Positions 25,610 through 34,600 of a DNA stretch of 64,000 bases are shown in pieces. The position numbers and the translations under genes were made by a program. The notes below the pieces were generated by a model. The model saw only the letters and a list, made by a program, of their open reading frames with translations, made no database searches and was not told the DNA's origin. How positions within the stretch are numbered: the stretch's first letter is position 1; every line of letters begins with the position of its first letter. Origin of the DNA: Parasutterella secunda. Lineage in GTDB: Bacteria; Pseudomonadota; Gammaproteobacteria; Burkholderiales; Burkholderiaceae_F. Location of the stretch: the NCBI RefSeq assembly GCF_016901835.1, contig NZ_JACJKX010000004.1:1-64000 (forward strand), in the 5' to 3' direction.

Positions 25610-27511
25610 TTAAAGCTTCTTAAGTTTTTCTTCAATTGGCACGTATTTTTGAAGTTCAATCGTCACAATCACGCCTCGTCCCGGATTGGGTTCTGCCCAG
25701 ACTCGGCCCGCGTGACGCTCTGCCAGAGAACTCACAATTGAAAGCCCCAGGCCCAAACCATGAGCTTTAGTCGTTTCCAATTTTTGGAAGAACTGCTTGG
25801 TAAATTCCTCATCGACATGTTTGGCGTTATCAATCACCCGAATCCACCAGGTATCTTCATGATCTTCAATGCGGATTCGAATGAGGTCTTCGGAGGTGTC
25901 ACGCATGGCAGGATGCACTTCGGTGAAAGCGTCGGCCGAGTTCTTCAAAAGATTTAAAATCGCCAATTCCAATTCCCAATCATCGGCTTCGATGGGGGCT
26001 TTTTGCACCCCTTCAACGACCACCGGTACAGTGGTACGGCCGGACTTTTCAAACGTGGCCACGGTCTTGGCAACAATATCGCGAATGTCGTGCTCTTCAC
26101 GTTTGACTTCATGGGGTTTGGCGTAACTTCTGACGTGATCGACAATATCATTGGCACGCTCAGTGTGATACTCAATCTCTTTGAGAATACGAATAACGGT
26201 GTCTTTGTCAGCCGTCCCCTTTTCAATACGACGCAAAAGTCCTCGCGAATAATTGGAGACCGTTGCCAAAGGTTGCTTTAATTCATGGGCAATCATGCTC
26301 GACATCTGTCCCACAATACCCGTGCGCTCAAGCCTCGAAATATATTCGTTTGTCTGCTCCTGCTGCTTAGAGATCCGGTCTTTTTCAGCAAGTGCTTTTT
26401 TCAGAGCCTTCGTGCGCGAGGCGACTTCAACTGAAATGATGAGGTTATAGAAAAAGCCCGCCACAATTAAGAAAATGGCGGTAATAAAAATCGTGCGGTT
26501 TTCGCTTAAAGTTCGATAAATTGCCGAATACGTTACGTTGTTATAAGGGCCGATTCTCAAGTGGTACATCAGGTCATAGAGCGCACGTGTGTTTTCCGGC
26601 ATGCTCCAGGTTGCACCGTAGGGAAGCTTAATTCCCAATAAAGCATTGGTCATTTCAAGAATATAGTTACTGTCGACGCCATTGCGGTAAGAAACCATAA
26701 GACTCGGGTACGCATTAGTTGAGTGCTGACAGGCAAGGTCGGAGACCGGCTGCGGATTGATGACTCTGAAATCACTTAAGTGCGCCTTATTTTGAATCAT
26801 CGCGACTTCAATGAAGCACGCAGGAACAATTCCCACGTCAGCATTGCCCGTTTTCACGGCATTGAGCACTTCAAGCGGATCACGGTTAGAAGTAAAGGCG
26901 ATGTTTTTAAAGGCGGCCTGCCAGGAAAGATTTTTTTGGACAAAGGGCTCTTTAGCAACGGTAAAACCGGCAAAGGATTCTTCGGCGGTACCGGCTACGC
27001 GATAGGAGCCCGTCGCAATATCGGTAAGCGTATAAATTTTGGTACTGTCACTTGACACCACAATTGTTGAGGCGGTTGAATAGCTAGGCGACTTCGCCTG
27101 AGGACGCCAAAGCATCGCTATGGCTTTGACTTTATCTTCAAAGGCCAGATCAGCATAGAAGTCCGATTCACTGATGACAAAATCAATCTCATTGTCAACT
27201 AGCATAGACGCTATTGCGTCGCGATCAAGAAACTTGAGCACTAAAAACTTATCGGCTCCTCGCACCGTTTTATCAATTGCGTCAATCGTCGCTTTAAAGT
27301 AGGTACGCTGCATGTACGGATCAATCTGGGTGTCAATTGCCACAACAACCTGATTGGAATTGATGCGCGAGCCGTCAATAATTTGTTTGACAGGACTGGT
27401 GAGGGTCTGCCTCAAAATGGAGTTGTGATCACCCATGATGAGTGATTCCACACCCATCGCAGAAAAGATCACGACCATGATGGCCACACAGGTAATCAGA
27501 AACCGACGCAT
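25610..27511 (-). CDS. TtrS-like sensor histidine kinase with periplasmic PhnD-like domain
   Basis: A 633-aa inner-membrane kinase. N-terminal anchor (about residues 2-25), periplasmic phosphonate/tetrathionate-type binding domain (about 50-320), second membrane helix (FITAIFLIVAGFFYNLII), then HisKA (AHELKQPLATVSNYSRGL) and HATPase (LNLLKNSADAF, GLGLGLSIV). The G1 box reads VIDNA instead of the usual DNG. ATG at 27511 was chosen because it opens the signal anchor; a TTG at 27547 is also in frame and neither has a good ribosome site. No response regulator is adjacent. Ligand unknown. Confidence 0.85.
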   Translation of the reverse strand: MRRFLITCVAIMVVIFSAMGVESLIMGDHNSILRQTLTSPVKQIIDGSRINSNQVVVAIDTQIDPYMQRTYFKATIDAIDKTVRGADKFLVLKFLDRDAIASMLVDNEIDFVISESDFYADLAFEDKVKAIAMLWRPQAKSPSYSTASTIVVSSDSTKIYTLTDIATGSYRVAGTAEESFAGFTVAKEPFVQKNLSWQAAFKNIAFTSNRDPLEVLNAVKTGNADVGIVPACFIEVAMIQNKAHLSDFRVINPQPVSDLACQHSTNAYPSLMVSYRNGVDSNYILEMTNALLGIKLPYGATWSMPENTRALYDLMYHLRIGPYNNVTYSAIYRTLSENRTIFITAIFLIVAGFFYNLIISVEVASRTKALKKALAEKDRISKQQEQTNEYISRLERTGIVGQMSSMIAHELKQPLATVSNYSRGLLRRIEKGTADKDTVIRILKEIEYHTERANDIVDHVRSYAKPHEVKREEHDIRDIVAKTVATFEKSGRTTVPVVVEGVQKAPIEADDWELELAILNLLKNSADAFTEVHPAMRDTSEDLIRIRIEDHEDTWWIRVIDNAKHVDEEFTKQFFQKLETTKAHGLGLGLSIVSSLAERHAGRVWAEPNPGRGVIVTIELQKYVPIEEKLKKL

Positions 27512-27600
27512 AAGAAAAAACGCTATTTTTGTTTTGACAAACAACAATATTAAATAAAATCAACCTACAATAACAATCATTATTCAACATAAGTTTGCGT

Positions 27601-29097
27601 ATGGACAGTCTTTTTCTCGATCAAATGCCCGCCAAAGTCACCTCCCAAACCATGCTGGTGGAGGTTTTTAATGAAAAGCTGGCTTTTAAAGCTCTGCAAA
27701 ACCGCTGTGTAAGAGTCTCTGACCTCACCAAACTCGTTAAAAAGAACGAATTGGGAAAAGTTTTCGACACTGAAGAAGAAAAAGAAGCAATCAGCAAGTG
27801 GCTCCTCGATAACGGTCTGATCAGACAAAGTAAAAAGGCTGATACCAAAACTGAGACGGATGATTCTTTTTCCTACCCGTCTAATCCTCGGATTAAACCG
27901 CTTGAGAAATTGACGCTTTCATTAGGATTGGATGGTAAAACAGGTTCTAATCGCGGCAACGATGCCATGAAAAGTCTTGAAGCAACCGACGATCTCTCGG
28001 CGGTAAAGACCTGGTTATCGGCTCGTGCGGGTAACGCCAATACTCAAGGTGTCTACCGTAAAGAAGCCGAACGGTTTTTGCTTTGGTGCACCGTTGAAAA
28101 AGAAATTGCCATGAGTTCAGTCGGTGTGACGGAGGCCTCGGACTATCTCAGATGGCTCGAAGAGTTGGGAAGACTTGCCGAAAGCGATTGGGCCAAACGC
28201 TGGCACTGTCCGCAGCACGACTGGATCGGTGCCAAAAACACGCCGCGCGAAAATGAAAATTGGAGACCTTTTAACGGACCACTTTCGCATACATCACGCA
28301 AAATGTCCGTGACGGTTGTGCGCCAGTTATTCAATTTTTTAAAGAAAACGGGCTATATCCTCTATAACCCCTTCGATCAAATCTCTACCAAAGTGCCCTA
28401 TCTTGAAGGCGAAGGAGCCCCGAAGGCCTTTGCGGACCGGTCTTTCACCGAAGAGCAATGGCAGTTTATTTATGACTATTTTGAGTCAATGGACGATGAT
28501 GAGCGACACGCAAGGCTTGCCGTTATTTTGATGTTGGGGAAAGGTCTGGGCCTTCGGGCAAGCGAAATGCTTCAGGCAAGGGCCTCGTGGATTGCCCGCC
28601 GGCGCATCGACAATGACAGCATTACCGTTATTGAAGTCGTGGGTAAAGGCGATAAAGTGAGACGCTTACCACTCAAAGACGAGCAGCTTGCCCTCATTAA
28701 TCATTATCTTGCCTTTCGGTCGCTCCCGGGATTGGGCATCGTCGATGAGGACACTCCCCTTTTGGCTTCTTTAGGACGAGGCAGAAAAACCGAGCTGCGG
28801 CCGGGGCAGGCTAAACGCACGGCTTTAAGTCGCTCAGGACTCTATAGGACACTCGAAGAATTTTTAGCCGCAGTCGCTGCCCATGTTGAAAGCGAGCATC
28901 CGCTGGACGCAGCAAAATTTCGGGCCAGTTCCACGCACTGGTTAAGGCATACGTTTGCCACCACGGCTCTGAAAGAAATGCCAGTTAATGTGGTACAAAA
29001 CGCCATGGGCCACGCAAGCGTCGGCACCACGAGCCGCTACCTCACGCCCGAAGAAAGTGAAGTGGCCCGCGCGATGAGAAAACTCAAAGCCATGTAG
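27601..29097 (+). CDS. Tyrosine recombinase (phage-integrase family)
   Basis: A 498-aa site-specific recombinase. The catalytic set is complete (numbering from the ATG at 27601): R319 (GLGLRASEM), K349 (VGKGDKVRRLPL), H446 and R449 (HWLRHTF), H471 (MGHAS) and Y480 (TSRYL). The N-terminal 130 residues form an extra domain with a helical, acidic start; a SAM-like core-binding domain follows (about 130-255). No phage genes, att-like repeats or tRNA are next to it, so it is probably a resident chromosomal recombinase, not an active island integrase. Divergent from the kinase gene. Confidence 0.9.
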   Translation: MDSLFLDQMPAKVTSQTMLVEVFNEKLAFKALQNRCVRVSDLTKLVKKNELGKVFDTEEEKEAISKWLLDNGLIRQSKKADTKTETDDSFSYPSNPRIKPLEKLTLSLGLDGKTGSNRGNDAMKSLEATDDLSAVKTWLSARAGNANTQGVYRKEAERFLLWCTVEKEIAMSSVGVTEASDYLRWLEELGRLAESDWAKRWHCPQHDWIGAKNTPRENENWRPFNGPLSHTSRKMSVTVVRQLFNFLKKTGYILYNPFDQISTKVPYLEGEGAPKAFADRSFTEEQWQFIYDYFESMDDDERHARLAVILMLGKGLGLRASEMLQARASWIARRRIDNDSITVIEVVGKGDKVRRLPLKDEQLALINHYLAFRSLPGLGIVDEDTPLLASLGRGRKTELRPGQAKRTALSRSGLYRTLEEFLAAVAAHVESEHPLDAAKFRASSTHWLRHTFATTALKEMPVNVVQNAMGHASVGTTSRYLTPEESEVARAMRKLKAM

Positions 29098-29103
29098 CTG
29101 CAA

Positions 29104-30204
29104 TCAATCGAAATTTTGATTGGCCATCGTTTTGCGATAGCGCAAAATCGCCTGTTCAATGATCAGTTGAGCGTTTAAGGGGTGTGTGACCACACGCCTC
29201 ATGGCTTTAAGGCTGTCGTTATATTTAAAGAGTTTGTCAGCATCCACCGTTGCCACGAGCTGCTTCATCTGCGGAGAATAGGCCGGAAAATAATGTGGTT
29301 CAAGTCCGGTTTTGACCGCTAAAAGATCGTAGCTCCAGCGCTCAAGTACCGGTAAAACCGCAGAGACCGGCAAAGCGGTGCGTCCCTCTTTAACCGCAAT
29401 TTTGGTGGGGTCAATTCGAGAGCCTTGAGAAAGGGTCTTCAAAAGCGCCAGACGAATCTCGGGGGCCATCGTAGTGAGTGTCAACAGTTGCTCGCGCGTT
29501 TTGGCGTCAATTTCTGTGTTTTGACGGATGGCTTCTTCATCGGTCACAAGACAAGGCCTTTCTGCAGCTCGGGCAAGCGCTTCTTCAGCATCACGAATGC
29601 CACGTGCTTTAAGCCAAGACAAAGCCTCTTCGTGCGTCGGCGCCTTGGCTCTTAAAAGTCTGCAGCGCGAGCGAATCGTGGGCAGCACCCGATCAATATC
29701 GTCTGCAACAAGCAAAAAGGTCGTTCTCTCAGGTGGTTCTTCCAAACTTTTTAAAAACGTTGCGGCAGCATCAGCTCGGATGGCGTCCGCCGGATACACC
29801 ACAATAATTCGGCGTCCGTTTTCAATGTGTGGGGCAAGATTTAAAAAGTCCGTCAATTCTCGAGGCTGATGAATGAGAATTTCCCGATAAATCTTTCTGT
29901 CTTTTGAGGCGTTGGACGGCGGCTCAAAAGGAATCCCTCGAGGGATAGCCTCCGCTTCGCTTACCACATAGCGCAAATCCGGATGCGTAAAAGCATTGGC
30001 CATTTTGCAGCCTTTGCACTCTCCGCAAGGCGTGCCGTCGCGGTGGGGGTGTTCACAAAAAAGGCTTTTGGCATAGGCAACCACTAAGTCAATGGTGCCG
30101 ATGCCACGCGGTCCGTAAATCAAAAGGCCGTTGGGGAGATTATTGCGAAAACTCACGAGTTCTCGAGCTAACTCCTCTTGCCAAGGGTAAACGGCTAAGC
30201 CCAT
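29104..30204 (-). CDS. holB: DNA polymerase III delta-prime subunit
   Basis: Clamp-loader subunit. 366 aa. The AAA+ core contains a degenerate P-loop (YGPRGIGTID, no GKT), as expected because delta-prime does not hydrolyse ATP. The zinc finger CGECKGC, the sensor-like segment ATFLKSLEEPPERTTFLLVA and TIRSRCR (SRC motif) are diagnostic. The ATG overlaps the tmk stop by 10 bases. Last gene of mltG-tmk-holB. Confidence 0.95.
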   Translation of the reverse strand: MGLAVYPWQEELARELVSFRNNLPNGLLIYGPRGIGTIDLVVAYAKSLFCEHPHRDGTPCGECKGCKMANAFTHPDLRYVVSEAEAIPRGIPFEPPSNASKDRKIYREILIHQPRELTDFLNLAPHIENGRRIIVVYPADAIRADAAATFLKSLEEPPERTTFLLVADDIDRVLPTIRSRCRLLRAKAPTHEEALSWLKARGIRDAEEALARAAERPCLVTDEEAIRQNTEIDAKTREQLLTLTTMAPEIRLALLKTLSQGSRIDPTKIAVKEGRTALPVSAVLPVLERWSYDLLAVKTGLEPHYFPAYSPQMKQLVATVDADKLFKYNDSLKAMRRVVTHPLNAQLIIEQAILRYRKTMANQNFD

Positions 30205-30803
30205 GTTGAGAACTCCTTGCGCAGAATGTCACTCACCGTCTCTTTATCCTGCATGCTGTTGACAATAAGAAAACGATCGGGCGACTGTTTGGCGCGTGTC
30301 AAATAGGCGTTTCTCACCCGTGTGAAAAAATCGAGATTTTCTTTTTCAAATCGATCAAGGTTTCTGGCTTGAGCCACTCGCTTGGCAGCTACCTCGGGTT
30401 CAATATCAAAAAGCACCGTGCGATCGGGCTGAAGGTCACCGTGCGTCCAACGCTCGAGCTCTTCGACTTTTTCAGCCGGGAATCCTCTGCCTCCGACCTG
30501 ATAGGCGTAGGTTGCATCGGTAAAACGATCGCTTAAAACCCAGGCACCGCGCTCCAATGCCGGACGGATGACCTGAGCGATATGTTCGGCGCGGGAAGCA
30601 AAGAAAAGAAGCGTCTCTGTTGCCGGATCCATCGATACAGATAAAAGTTCTTTGCGAATCACTTCACCTAAGGGCGTTCCGCCCGGCTCTCGCGTACGGA
30701 TGACCTCCAGCCCACGAGCCTTAAGCGTTGCCTCAATCACATCAATCTGCGTACTTTTCCCGGCTCCGTCAATGCCTTCAAAAGTGATAAAGCGCCCTCG
30801 CAT
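30195..30803 (-). CDS. tmk: Thymidylate kinase
   Basis: Phosphorylates dTMP to dTDP. 202 aa, with P-loop FEGIDGAGKST (8-18), the dTMP-binding TREPGGTPLGE, SDRFTDATYAYQ (DRF motif) and the lid region RNLDRFEKEN. Starts five bases after the mltG stop; overlaps holB. Its substrate is supplied by ThyA encoded at 17187. Confidence 0.97.
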   Translation of the reverse strand: MRGRFITFEGIDGAGKSTQIDVIEATLKARGLEVIRTREPGGTPLGEVIRKELLSVSMDPATETLLFFASRAEHIAQVIRPALERGAWVLSDRFTDATYAYQVGGRGFPAEKVEELERWTHGDLQPDRTVLFDIEPEVAAKRVAQARNLDRFEKENLDFFTRVRNAYLTRAKQSPDRFLIVNSMQDKETVSDILRKEFSTWA

Positions 30804-30808
30804 AATCT

Positions 30809-31855
30809 TTAGTGTCCTTTATTGAGAATGTAGCGGCGCACGGCACGGTTGTGTTCGGCCAAGGTCTTACTGGGAACCAAGTCACCGTTTGCCTTATTGA
30901 TAAAATAGAGATAGTCGGTTTTTGCCGGATGAAGCACCGCATGAATACTTTCACGCGTAGGATTGCCGATCGGCGTAGGTGGCAATCCGACAAACCGATA
31001 CGTATTGTAAGGCGTATCTTTTCTTAAATGCTCACGCTTGATGTCTCCTCCAAAGGTCTCCCCTTCACCATAGATAACGGAGGGGTCCGTTTGAAGCGGC
31101 ATTTTGATTCTCAGGCGATTGGAGAAAATCCCGGACACAATGGCACGATCTTCGCTTCGGCCGACTTCACGCTCGACGATACTGGCCAAAATCAACGCTT
31201 CGTACGGCGTTTTAACCTGGCAGTCTGCTGAACGGTTCGTCCACTCTTCTGTGAGAATGGCTTGCTGATGCTCGTAGGCTTTTTTAAGAATCGTGAGATC
31301 CGAAACATTGGCATGAAAATTATAGGTATCGGGTGCAAAGAGGCCTTCAAGGTGTTGTTCCTTCGCACCGATCGCAAATAAAAGCGCTTCCGCTGTCATC
31401 TGAGCCGAATCATGCTTAATCCCTTGCATGGCATTTAAGCTCTTTCTCACTTCCCAATACGTTGACCCGTCAGGAATACGCCAGGAGAAAAGATAAGCTT
31501 CGCCTTTTGCCAAGCGATCCGTGATACTGGAAACGGTATCATCAGGGAACACCTGATACAAACCGGCATGAAGGTTTTTGTGGGCTCCCGTAATTCTCAA
31601 GGACAGTTTGAAATAAAAATCATTGACTTCAACACCGGCTTTTTCAAGGATAGCCGGGATGCGTGAGGCCGGTGTGCCGGGCGGAACATTAAAAGTGATT
31701 TCTTTTTTGGCGAGCGCCTCATCGGTAAAACTGATTTGATTGGCACTGATAATAAAAAGATCAATGACAGCCAAAGCAGCGACAGCACCGATAATCCAGG
31801 CTCGTTTGTTCGGGCGATTGAGCGTTTTAAAAAAGTCCTTATTAAACCTAAACAT
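30809..31855 (-). CDS. mltG: Endolytic murein transglycosylase
   Basis: Cleaves nascent glycan strands in peptidoglycan; anchored in the inner membrane by a helix at about residues 20-38. 348 aa. The YceG domain motifs are clear: LEGLFAPDTYNF, ASIVEREVG with the probable catalytic Glu228, MPLQTDPSVIYG and TYRFVGLPPTPIGNP. First gene of the operon with tmk and holB and divergent from ygfZ, an arrangement common in proteobacteria. Confidence 0.95.
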   Translation of the reverse strand: MFRFNKDFFKTLNRPNKRAWIIGAVAALAVIDLFIISANQISFTDEALAKKEITFNVPPGTPASRIPAILEKAGVEVNDFYFKLSLRITGAHKNLHAGLYQVFPDDTVSSITDRLAKGEAYLFSWRIPDGSTYWEVRKSLNAMQGIKHDSAQMTAEALLFAIGAKEQHLEGLFAPDTYNFHANVSDLTILKKAYEHQQAILTEEWTNRSADCQVKTPYEALILASIVEREVGRSEDRAIVSGIFSNRLRIKMPLQTDPSVIYGEGETFGGDIKREHLRKDTPYNTYRFVGLPPTPIGNPTRESIHAVLHPAKTDYLYFINKANGDLVPSKTLAEHNRAVRRYILNKGH

Positions 31856-31928
31856 GTAGAGAAAATTCGCACTATTTTTTTGAAGCCTTCATAATATCAG
31901 CCTGCATTGAATTTTGGAGTAGTTGCTC

Positions 31929-32837
31929 ATGGAAAATCACAATTTCGGCTCTTTTAAGACCTCAGTTATTAATGCTGAAAAAACGTGTTCTCTTTTAAAG
32001 TCACTTTCTGTTTTAGAAGTATCCGGTGCAGATGCCGAGACTTTTTTACATGGGCAATTTACCAATCACATAAAAAATTTGGGTGATGCTTTCCGTTTGG
32101 CAGCCTATTGTCAGCCTCAGGGAAGAATACTGGCGCTCATGCGTGTTTTTAAAAAGGATGATCGCTACTATCTGATCATTCCTTGTGATCTGGTAGCCGG
32201 TTTTGTCAAACGTCTCTCTATGTTTATTTTGAGAAGCAAGGTGCAAATTCGTGTTGCGGATGATTTTTCCGTTATCGGTCTTGTCAATCCTGAAATCACT
32301 CTTCCCGAAACCGATCATGTTCTTCATGACGGAGAAATGACGGTTGCTCGTGTCGCCGATTGGGGAAGTCAAAAACGCGCGGTGGTTATCGGTAAAACCT
32401 CACATGTGACCGATCGTTTTCAGCCGGAGACGGACGAAGATATCTGGTTTACCAGTGAAATCGAAACGGGCACGCCTTGGGTATTTAAGAAAACAAAAGA
32501 AGCCTTTATTCCTCAATGGATCAATCTGGAATTAGTGGGCGGCCTTGTCTTTGATAAAGGGTGCTATCCGGGTCAGGAAATTATTTCCCGTATGCAGCAT
32601 ATCGGCTCCACTCCCCGCCGGATGATTCTGATTGAAAGTGAGAAAGCTCTCGAACTGTTACCCGGTGACGATGTGTTTGAGGCCGAGACTGCCGTGGGTA
32701 AGGTGGTGATTAGTTCGATCATTGATAAACGAACCGAAACGCTTGCCTCGGTTTCAGTAAAGAGTCTTGAAAAAGGAAGTTTTTTAGCTAAGAGCGTTGA
32801 ATTTAATCTCAAAGCCCTTCCCTATTCTCTTTCTTAA
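31929..32837 (+). CDS. ygfZ: YgfZ/GcvT-type folate-binding protein (Fe-S cluster repair)
   Basis: A tetrahydrofolate-dependent protein that supports assembly or repair of Fe-S enzymes. 302 aa from the ATG at 31929, which follows GGAG at nine bases (a TTG two codons earlier is also open). The signature KGCYPGQEIISRM with its reactive Cys is present, and FLHGQFTNHIKNL opens the folate domain. Useful here given the Fe-S-rich hydrogenase and serine dehydratase. Confidence 0.93.
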   Translation: MENHNFGSFKTSVINAEKTCSLLKSLSVLEVSGADAETFLHGQFTNHIKNLGDAFRLAAYCQPQGRILALMRVFKKDDRYYLIIPCDLVAGFVKRLSMFILRSKVQIRVADDFSVIGLVNPEITLPETDHVLHDGEMTVARVADWGSQKRAVVIGKTSHVTDRFQPETDEDIWFTSEIETGTPWVFKKTKEAFIPQWINLELVGGLVFDKGCYPGQEIISRMQHIGSTPRRMILIESEKALELLPGDDVFEAETAVGKVVISSIIDKRTETLASVSVKSLEKGSFLAKSVEFNLKALPYSLS

Positions 32838-32951
32838 GAATCGAATAGAAGAAGACTTCCTGAAAGGTTCTTTTACTTCTTAGGTTTTATTGTTGAATAA
32901 TATTAAATTAATATAAAAATAATATTAATTTAATACCTTAAATTAAAATCT

Positions 32952-32980
32952 CAAGCGTTATCTTTTTAAAGCAACGCTTG
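32952..32980 (-). terminator. Terminator of a vanished gene
   Basis: CAAGCGTT (32952-32959) pairs with AACGCTTG (32973-32980). On the minus strand it is followed by a T-rich run, 25 bases past the stop of the remnant below. AT-rich sequence with two copies of AATAATATTA lies to its left. Confidence 0.6.
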
Positions 32981-33005
32981 GGATGATACGAAAAGACTAA
33001 GTTAA

Positions 33006-33152
33006 TTACTTAACCGTGCAACGGATGTCTATTGCCTGACCGTCGGAGCTCTTCGCACCGGGTTTGACACCGCGGAAAGCGTTTTCAGTCGACCCTAACA
33101 TACTTGATAGGCCGGATCCGCCTCGCCTCTGTAATATGTCATTGACTCTCAT
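33006..33152 (-). pseudogene. 3'-end remnant of an unknown gene
   Basis: A 48-codon open stretch ending in KSSDGQAIDIRCTVK, higher in GC than the AT-rich sequence around it. It has no ribosome site, and a TGA closes the frame a short way upstream. A terminator follows. I read it as the C-terminal end of a decayed gene; the parent family is not recognised. It could be a genuine small protein. Confidence 0.35.
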
Positions 33153-33241
33153 TACTTGATCAAAAGGTGTCAACTTTTTTCAGGACAAGTCATAATATTT
33201 CGGATTGGATATACACTTAAAAGGAAGATTTTTTGTAAATT

Positions 33242-33569
<328 letters not shown>

Positions 33570-33584
33570 CTTTGTTCAGAAACA

Positions 33585-33613
33585 AAGACCTCGGGGATTG
33601 AACCGAGGCCTTT
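33585..33613. terminator. Terminator between VOC remnant and autotransporter 1
   Basis: AAAG-A-CCTCGG pairs with CCGAGG-C-CTTT, with an 8-base loop, between convergent genes. Confidence 0.75.
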
Positions 33614-33634
33614 GAATTAAAGAGTGTTTAATGA

Positions 33635-34600
33635 TCAGAATTGATAACGAACACCGATCGAGCCTTCACGTTCGTTGTAATTGTCGTTGCCGAAGGAAGC
33701 ACCGACTCTACCCCAAACAGAGAGGCTGTCCGTTACACGCCAATCAACACCAATTCGACCTTCGCCTTGGTTACGGGAACCCGCTTGGTCCACCGTGAGA
33801 CCGGAAATCGTCGCACCGTACTCTTGCGTGTTATGTACCCAGTTGGCTTCAACAAATGCGTTGAAATTGTTGTTGCCCTCTTGACTTAAGATCGCACGAG
33901 CACCTAAACGTGTGCGAACGTTATTTTCACCTTCAAACTTCACGTCCTGTGCGTCGTTGTGTATTTCGTCATATTGCATACCGAACCACGTCACAGATGC
34001 ATGAGGTTCAACTGTGAAGTTCGCCACTTTACCGTTCTTCGTGGCGACGCTACCGACCTTAAAGCCCCAACCGGCTTCCAACGAGGCTGAGAGGCCTTGG
34101 CCTTTAACGTCTTCGGTGTTTTGATCGACACCCGTGACGTCACTGTTGGCATGCGTAAACATCACCCAACCGTCAACATAGGGTCCTGTTTGACCGTCAG
34201 AGTTGGCTTTCCATCCGGCATAAGCACCCACACCCCAAGCATCCGTCTCGGCCTTAGAGTGGAGATGCGTTACCTTTGAGCGAGACTTCGTATCCATGGT
34301 ACCGTAACCGCCCATGAGACCGGCATAAGCAAGACCCGAGTCACCTGTTGTGAACTGCACGAGATCACCACCCAACATCGTGGTATTGGAGGTTGTACGC
34401 ATTCTCAATTGAGCCGTAGAATCCCGATAACGTTCATGACTCATCGTGTGATGCATCCACAACGACGTTGTTTGTTTTTCACCCGTCATCGGATTGATCC
34501 AATCACGGTTGCCCACTCGGTCATGCAAGGACAGATCAAACAATTGAGCTGCGTAGGCAATGCCGATGTAAGAACCGGCTGTTACTGTAGTGTTTCGAAT
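33635..34600 (-). repeat. Barrel-coding direct repeat, copy 1
   Basis: The beta-barrel-coding end of autotransporter 1, nearly identical (about 90% by eye, with long perfect blocks) to the matching part of autotransporter 3 in the same orientation. Confidence 0.85.

Noticed and set aside
27601-29097. Prophage or integrative island marked by the integrase
   Set aside because: Flanking genes are housekeeping, and no phage, transfer or att-like features were seen.
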